Below, piece by piece: positions 57,585 to 64,000 of a DNA stretch of 64,000 nt. Position 1 is the stretch's first letter. Every line of letters begins with the position of its first letter. The DNA is from Mugil cephalus. Its lineage: Eukaryota > Chordata > Actinopteri > Mugiliformes > Mugilidae. The position numbers were made by a program, and so were the translations under genes. Below the pieces are notes generated by a model. The model searched no databases, was not told the origin of the DNA, and saw only the letters and a program-made list of their open reading frames with translations. The stretch spans positions 18,211,001 through 18,275,000 of the forward strand of contig NC_061779.1 in the NCBI RefSeq assembly GCF_022458985.1, written 5' to 3'.

Positions 57585-58051
57585 TAGACCACTACAGACT
57601 ATTTTAAACATGACATGGAGGTGTGTGTTCTATTTGGGGCATTACATTTCAAAAAATTTTCTTTTTTGTTTGTTTATTTCTCCAAAAGACAGCACTTGGC
57701 AGAATTTGTCAAATGCATTGACGCTGTTTCTAAAACTGCTTGAAATAAATAGACACGGGCCTAAAACGAGATCCACACATGAATCAATAAATCATCTAAA
57801 TTTAAATATAGTGTCCTTCCTTGGAAACCAGGACTGTAAAACTGTGTTTCAGAAAAAAATACATGTATCTGGGCTCCCACAACAATATCTCACTCTCAGT
57901 TTACAGGAAGTATTTTTATTTATTTATTTTTGAGCTAAAGCTGTGAATGAACCGGTTTAAAACGAGTTCCAGTGAATGTGATGGTCTTTAAAAGTGCGCA
58001 CTTGTCTAGACAACAGTCCTTTGAGATGTCCTTTGTCAGGCAGTTGGACAA

Positions 58052-58327
58052 ATGGCGATAACTGAAAACCACCGAAAACCACGAAAGACGTCCCTGTTAC
58101 ACTTGTCTAGAGATACCATGGAAGTCCTTCGGAAAGGAAAACAACCTCATGGAAGATTAGATAAACGCAACCTGCGCCCATGGCCTGACATGAGATGGGG
58201 ACCCGCCTACACTCAGGCAATAAAAGCATTTATTCCACCTGAACAGCACAAAAACATGACTGAACATGGGCTTCTGTCTCAAAGTTCAACAAGCATCAGG
58301 TCTACAGTTTCTGACATTGATTGTTAA
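58052..58327 (+). other. orphan open frame, 91 codons
   Basis: The frame begins MAITENHRKPRKTSLLHLSR and is Lys/Arg/His-rich at the start. It contains WPDMRWGPAYTQAIKAFIPP. It lies in the convergent intergenic region. I recognise no domain. Chance is the simplest explanation, though its length and starting ATG make it worth a translated search. Confidence 0.12.
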
Positions 58328-59799
58328 TATTATGTGGTCAGAAAGTGTTGCATCGCAAAATGTGGTGTCACAGATAAAAATCTGAAGTGTGTTTTCCGCA
58401 GTAGTCAGCTTAAACAGTCTCTGAAAGTATCAGTACATATAGGTACGTAAAAAAAAAAAAAAAAAAAAATTCATTATTGGGACATAGACTTTATGGATGT
58501 CAACATTTACTGAATTCAAATTTAACAAACGATTGAACATTTCTTTGCTGGTCGTCTGGATCCTGAGTGTGTGACAACCGTCCTTGTGATGTTAGCAAAT
58601 GACTGAGTAAACAGGAAGTGTTGAAATAATGTCAAAAGAAATTTCATAAAATGTGCAAGTATGAATCAAACGAGTGTGGTAACTACACACTTGTCCTTTC
58701 AGTGAGCGTTCTCAGCTGTAGCTTCTACAACTCAGTTGCTAGCTTTGCTGAAGAATGAGCGGAGGCCTATTTCTTGTCCCACCGGTCGGACCACAATAAC
58801 CCGAAACACAGGTTCCTACTGAGCAATGAGGCCGTGCTCTTCACTTTCAGGCACATTTAGCGGAACAAATATTAAGTTGTTGCTACAAATTTAAAATGTA
58901 TTTTAAGATAATTTTGTTGTCATGTTTCTGACAGAAGTCTTGGCTTAGCTTTCGTTGTGTCTTGAACATCTAAAATGTTCTCCAAAAATAGTAAGCTAGT
59001 ACTTAACACCAGAAACTGATATGTTCTTACGGTGGTGTAGCTCTAATTGAAATTACGCCAAGAAGCTACATGACAGCAAGCCAAGCTTTGGCTCCTTATT
59101 TCTCTACCTATTAATTCACATCTCTAAAGATTTTAAAAGATAGTATCTGTTAGCAGCACCTACAGTGGAGAAGTTGTTTGCGCTACAGCGGCCATTTGCT
59201 TGAATATTGAGATAACAGAAAGGCTCCACAGTGAGGGATTAACTGGTGAAGAAGAAAGCAGTCACATTCTTTGGAGGTAGTCCAAATCTAAAACATTTTC
59301 ACTTCCCCCCAGCTCGTCATTTAATCCTACCTGAACCACAACAGCTGTCGCCTGCAGGAGAAGCAGGTGTTGGAGTATTCGTTTTTTTCTCCCTCAGGAG
59401 ATCCACTGAGCCACTGATGAACAATAAGAACGAGAGTCAAACAACCGACCTAAGGTGGGCATACCTATTGGTTTTACATACTTCATAACTTCTCCAGAAG
59501 ACTGAATGGATACCCAACATTTATAAATTACACATCCAACGGTCTCTTACTAAATTTTGAGATGGATAGTTTCAGTTTGTTTGTGGTGAAGCTGGTGATA
59601 CTAGCGGTTCATCACCCGCTATAAATACTGTGGGTTCAGCAGTGTTGACATGTTGCGAGGGGTCCCTGTGGTTATTAGTGGAAGTTAGTGGTATGCTGCT
59701 AGAGCTGTGGCAGCATGTCAGGCAACATGAACACGCAGAGAACTACGGCCACTTATACGGTTACTCCGCATTCAAAAGCCAGATGGACTTATTGGAGTT

Positions 59800-59858
59800 T
59801 TCATGGAGATGTTTCACCACTCAACCAAGTGGCTTCTTCAAACGAGTCCAGTTGCAGT
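59800..59858 (-). repeat. dispersed teleost repeat, degenerate copy C
   Basis: GAGATGTTTCACCACTCAAC then CAAGTGGCTTCTTCAAACGA. Reversed, it reads AAGCCACTTGGTTGAGTGGTG and AAACATCTC, a signature I know from an abundant fish repeat. It is a short fragment only. Confidence 0.5.
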
Positions 59859-60547
59859 TGTTTTGTGTCACTGAGTGAATGAGTCAAGTCAAACTGTCCA
59901 GAGAGATAAGAGCTACATAGTGGACCAAAAGAGGAAGTCTTGTGAGGTTTAAGCCTCTTCGCGACAGCGTGTTCAGAAGGTACTTCTTCTTCTTATAGCG
60001 ATGGTACCAACACTTCTCTATTACTGAGGAAGCTGCTGTCATTTTCTTTCTTCATTTTACTTCATAAACATACATGTAATAAAGTCAAGTGAATCTCCTT
60101 TACTCATCTGGAATTAAAGTCATTGTGACATATGAAGCAAGCAACAGGTATAACAACAGATATTCAGCTCGTTTATGAAAATTTTCTAAACAGAATAAAT
60201 GGCCAGAAATCGAGTTGGTATTTCAAACAGAAACTCCAATAAAGGCATTTTTTGAAGTTTTTACAATTGTTAAATCTTGAACTTAATATTTACAGGACAT
60301 TATTTTTGAACGCTGTGTGAGAAGAAGCTCATTTCTGGGTTCTCTACAGACTCTGTTTGCTTTTCATGTGTTGCAACACACTTGTTGCAACACCAGGTAT
60401 CAACCAGCTCAGTCAACAATAAAAGGAAGTGACTGAGAGGCCAAAGTACAACTAACAGGTTGTTAGTGTGTGTTGCAATTAAAAAAAAAAAAAACACAAT
60501 CTCACGGTCAGACACACTTGGGAGGATTCAAGTACAAAGCTAAAAGT

Positions 60548-60553
60548 TTTATT
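60548..60553 (-). terminator. net1: candidate poly(A) signal of net1
   Basis: TTTATT on the plus strand is AATAAA for net1. It lies about 650 bp after the stop codon, in an AT-rich stretch. Confidence 0.4.
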
Positions 60554-61198
60554 TTTTTTTGCAATTAACGCATTTCTACTGAATACATTTATATTCACTT
60601 TTTTTTTTTTCCTAGGAAATGTTCTCATTTTATCTGCGGTCAATGTTCAAGTTGAAGATTACCATCTTCTCATTATCCTTTATCTAAGCTCAAAACATCT
60701 TTAGTGTGTGTCACCCACCATCTTTCTGTAGACAGCAGAGACACTACACTACGTGTTTCTTGATCCCTTATCTTCACGAGATAGCACAACGGACAGCTTC
60801 ACACATGACGTCTATGATATAGCTGTCGATGTACAGATTACAGCTCAACACTGAATGTTTTAACACATAAACCAGAGAGTGATACAAAAAGCTAAAGAGC
60901 TATAAAGCTGTTTTAACTTGCTTCATACCAAAGAAAAATCTAGTTCCACACACATTTAGCAGATGTAAACACTTATATCAGTCATAATGGCACACATCAC
61001 TTTCATCGTAAACTAATTACATGATTTAAAGACTTGACAGACATTTGGACGGAAATGGAATGGGTTTTCAGTGCAGCCGCAGAAACAAAAAGCGACAGAG
61101 CTAGAACAGCAGAGGAGAACGTGTTCAAAGACACACATGATCAAACAGGATACATGTTGAGCACTCATGTCTGTCCGAGAGGAAACATGACTCAAGAT

Positions 61199-61515
61199 CT
61201 ACACTCCAGTTTCCTTCCTCTTTACTGATTCTTGTAACCTCTGGTCCAGTCTGGTTTTGGACAGTGTCTGAGGCCTGAGTTTAGGGCCAGAGACAGGGGG
61301 ACAGTTCTCATCTGGCTCTTCATCACAGACGGAGGAGCGACGCTTCGCTGGGATGGAGTCCACCTGTTGAACTCTAGCTGGAGCCCCCTGCTGTTGAGTG
61401 ATGGCGGTGCGGAGGCAGTTGAGCCACTGCTGCTTGTGGTAGACGTCGCTGACGTGCAGGGTGTGGGACTGGCCGTGGGAGGGGTCCAGCGAACGCACAC
61501 GGAAAACATTCTTAG
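61199..61515 (-). CDS. net1: net1 last coding exon: PH end and PDZ-binding tail
   Basis: The exon starts AKNVFRVRSLDPSHGQSHTL, matching the NET1 PH-domain end. It has a Ser/Pro/Arg-rich variable tail (SIPAKRRSSVCDEEPDENCP) and ends ESVKRKETGV stop. The acceptor is TTCTAG and phase 1 entry completes Ala. The last four residues, ETGV, fit the X-S/T-X-V PDZ ligand class. Confidence 0.95.
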
Positions 61516-63950
61516 CTAGAAAGGCACAAAGAGGGAAAGGGAACTGTCAGGAATGATAAAAGGCTGCACAATCTAGAAATACGCTTCTTAATGACACTTC
61601 CTGGACACGTGCCTTCAGGATTGTACAGCAATAATCCTAAATCCGCTAACCCACCATAAATGTATAGTGGATTAGCTGTAGATATATTCTCAAAAAAGTT
61701 TTTATTTGAATTCCTCTTTCAGCACAAGAGATTTACTTGCCAGTAAAGCAAAGGGAAGGGGGTAGCTTAGAGTGAATTATGACAAGACTCAGCATGTCGA
61801 CGTGCTCTATAGAGCATTTTAGTGTCTTAACTATTGTGGTTTTACAGCCTGTATCTTTACACAGTTAGTAGTTCACAAGCTTAGTGCTCCCATAAGCACT
61901 GTTGTCAGTAGCATTCGGCAAAAAATAATCTCACTGTGCAGTAACCATGCAGTAGTTTACAACTAGCTGGAGATCACAATGTACATTTAGAATCTCAAAG
62001 GGGTTCGATGTTTGCAACAGTGAGACCAAACCAGAAGTAAAATAAGTTGTACATTGGGCTGACATGTGCTAAATCAACAGAAAAATGTGATAATGTTGGT
62101 TTGTCTGTTTGTCAATAAGTGCCTGCTTGCTAACGCTTTCATCTTAAAATCTTTCACGAGTCACTATATCGTGCAACAGTGTTGTGTTTACAGCGAGTGC
62201 CAAAACATGTTGTTTCTTAAATGGCCACTTGAGTCTGGTCTCAAAAGTGAGTTAATCCCCATAGACAACGAGTTAAAGCCTGTTTTTGTCACTGAGGCTC
62301 ATTTTCCTCCTTCTGTAAAGGGTTGAATTTCTTATTTTTACGCCTACTCCCTGAGTCTCCGCCTCTACCCCACCCATGCTTCACCCCTTTGACCAGTTTT
62401 GTTGATAATGAGGATGACAATGGCCAGAACCACCAAAATGAGCTTCAAAACTGGCTTATAACACGGAGTTCGTTCCATCTTTACATTCAGTCCATATCCC
62501 CACGTGACCCGTCTTCACTGTTGATATATATCATGTGAAAAGATCTTTACCTTAAGTTTTCCTACTTTCATAAAAGTACAAATACACCACAGCTGCAGTA
62601 ACAGGAGCAAATACACGCCCATGTCAGGGAAATTTAATTGCCGCTTGCTGTGCTGTGTTTACTTTGGTCGGGCCACTCTGTGCAATGGCACATCTAATGT
62701 TGGAGCAAACATCAGCTGCGCAAGCTTTGTTGTACTTCATTATCCCTCCCACGCACGGCTCTGACTACTTGAAAAAAAGGCAACTGCAATTATATTAACT
62801 TCCACATGAAGGCAGCAAGAACGTCTGCAGTTTTAATCACACAATCTGTTGATTCTTTTAATCATTTATACATAAATATGTAAGTCACTGAACAGTCTCA
62901 TCTGTAACATCTTTAATACGGTGTCACGAACGGTAGGAAACCAAAATGATTTCCTGTTTGTATTGACTTAAAAAATAGGAGACTAAATAAATGAGACAAT
63001 CTGTGAATTAATGGGTGGAACTAACCCCAGAGAAAATGACACAGCAATAATGAGCCACTGCAGACGTTTATCCAGCAGGTGAAGCACGACGTGACTCGAC
63101 TTACCTTTCTCTCCGCTGGTGAAAGCCCCTCTGAAGGACCCCCCCATGCGGATCTCTCCGTCTTGCAGGTCCTCCAGAGCCAGGTCCCGGACCGGGATTG
63201 GCTGTCGATACACCTGGAAGCAGCTCCTGTCGTTACGCGTCACCGGTCGGGTCAGAACCAGCAGCTCAGAGAACAGGAACACGTGCAGCCTCTGAAACAT
63301 GTGAAACAACAGCAAGAGAGTGTAGATTAAAAACGAGCTGCGCGAAGATAAAAAAAATAGGGAGAATAAATAATAATAAGAATAAAAATAAGGAGAAAAA
63401 ATAATGATTCTCACCGAGCCACTCTTGTGCCTCAGCTCGCCGTGACATAGTAGGATCTTACAGTTATCAATGAGGGGGTCACGCTGCTTGTCATCCAGAA
63501 ACTCCAGTTTGTCGATGTAATACTGGCACTCAGACTCCCCTTTCCTCACATCAATATCAGCCAGGACCTCCTGGATTATAACGACCTGGATCGTAACACA
63601 AATGAGTAAGTGAAATGTGCTGTGAATTCAAGGTGTATTAAACTGAATGAATTCACGTTCTCCGCGTCGGCCACGTGACGAGCATAACGTACAGCCCTCT
63701 CCAGACTGGTGACATCTGGGTGATCGGGAGGAGTGTGTTTGAGAATCTCTCGCAGCAGCAGCGGGTATTTCACCAGGCGCGAGCGCGGGATGTCGAGGAA
63801 GCTCCACAGGTCCAGCTTCCTGCTGAAGGGCGACTCCAGACAGCGCTGCAGGAAGTCCTGCACCCGCCTGTCCTGCTTCTTCTGGTCCAGCAGGGCTTTG
63901 GCTGCAAGCTGGTTGCTGCAGTAGTTTCTGTAAGCGTTCAGGCCGGGCAG
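61199..63950 (-). CDS. net1: NET1 RhoA guanine-nucleotide exchange factor, 3' part of gene
   Basis: NET1 activates RhoA and shuttles between nucleus and cytosol. Visible coding exons in transcript order are 63950-63693, 63585-63415, 63291-63105 and 61515-61199. Phases are 0, 0 and 1 and all agree. The first gives the end of the DH domain (SNQLAAKALLDQKKQDRRVQ, FLDIPRSRLVKYPLLLREIL). The next two give the DH-PH hinge and PH domain (GESECQYYIDKLEFLD, LFSELLVLTRPVTRND, YRQPIPVRDLALEDLQDGEI). The last gives the end of PH (LHVSDVYHKQQWLNCLRTAI) and a tail ending KRKETGV, a class I PDZ ligand. That tail separates NET1 from its paralogue ARHGEF3. The N-terminal nuclear-localisation part and most of DH lie off the right edge. 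Confidence 0.95.
61516..63104 (-). other. net1: net1 intron
   Basis: A 1.6-kb intron within the PH-coding region. It is AT-rich and non-repetitive as far as I can see. Plus-strand frames at 62066-62538 have no recognisable product. Confidence 0.6.
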
Positions 63951-64000
63951 CTGAGGAGATGAGGAGATGTGTGCACGGTTTTAAAAACAGAGGAAAATTC

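Larger units (their letters stand above)
56306..61198. other. convergent intergenic region between asb13 and net1
   Basis: Both genes end here. The asb13 3' UTR may reach about 57600 and the net1 3' UTR about 60540 (see signals). In between are a poly-A run at about 58449-58470, a dispersed repeat fragment at 59800-59858 and AT-rich DNA. Open frames at 58052-58327 (91 codons) and 57610-57933 (107 codons) match no family I recognise. No RNA gene was seen. Confidence 0.5.

Noticed and set aside
61199-63950. Identity as arhgef3 (XPLN) instead of net1
   Set aside because: The DH-PH text fits both paralogues, but the KRKET-x-V PDZ-ligand end and the neighbours asb13 and tasor2 point to net1.

Overview
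This window is vertebrate nuclear DNA, most likely from a teleost fish. Genes are split into many short exons with GT-AG introns of roughly 0.1 to 7 kb. Intergenic and intronic sequence carries decayed Tc1/mariner and hAT elements of kinds common in fish genomes. The encoded proteins are clear orthologues of vertebrate genes. Nothing looks prokaryotic or viral. The species cannot be named from sequence alone; a spiny-rayed fish is my guess.

Five genes were reconstructed exon by exon. Each junction was checked for a GT donor, an AG acceptor and matching reading phase. From left to right: (1) celf2, minus strand, 604-16705, the 5' half of an RNA-binding splicing and translation regulator, with two alternative first coding exons, RRM1 and RRM2; its 3' half lies off the left edge. 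(2) taf3, minus strand, 21553-27287, seven coding exons and about 942 residues, a TFIID subunit with an N-terminal histone fold, a lysine-rich middle and a C-terminal PHD finger. (3) tasor2 (FAM208B), minus strand, 31796-50116, 22 coding exons and about 2836 residues, a paralogue of the HUSH silencing subunit TASOR. (4) asb13, plus strand, 53670-56305, six exons and 289 residues, ankyrin repeats plus a SOCS box. (5) net1, minus strand, 61199-63950, the 3' part of a RhoA guanine-nucleotide exchange factor (end of DH, PH, PDZ-ligand tail); its 5' part lies off the right edge.

Read right to left, gene order and orientation (net1, asb13 opposite, tasor2, taf3, celf2) match what I recall of human chromosome 10p15-p14. 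The genes I recall lying between them in human are absent, so this is a compacted conserved-synteny block. The genes have no shared pathway, but several act in gene regulation: basal transcription and H3K4me3 reading (taf3), chromatin silencing (tasor2) and mRNA processing (celf2).

Non-genic stretches hold three Tc1-like relics (30400-31350, 33870-35953, 42526-42822), a hAT-like element with an 8-bp target duplication (40130-40906), a tRNA-like SINE head (21926-22000), other degenerate repeats, simple-sequence tracts and some stretches near celf2 that could be conserved regulatory elements. I found no CRISPR array, rRNA, confident tRNA gene or novel multi-gene system. The most notable points are the tandem acidic repeat in tasor2 exon 17, a 17-nt tasor2 microexon, the two celf2 first exons, and an altered BC box in asb13.
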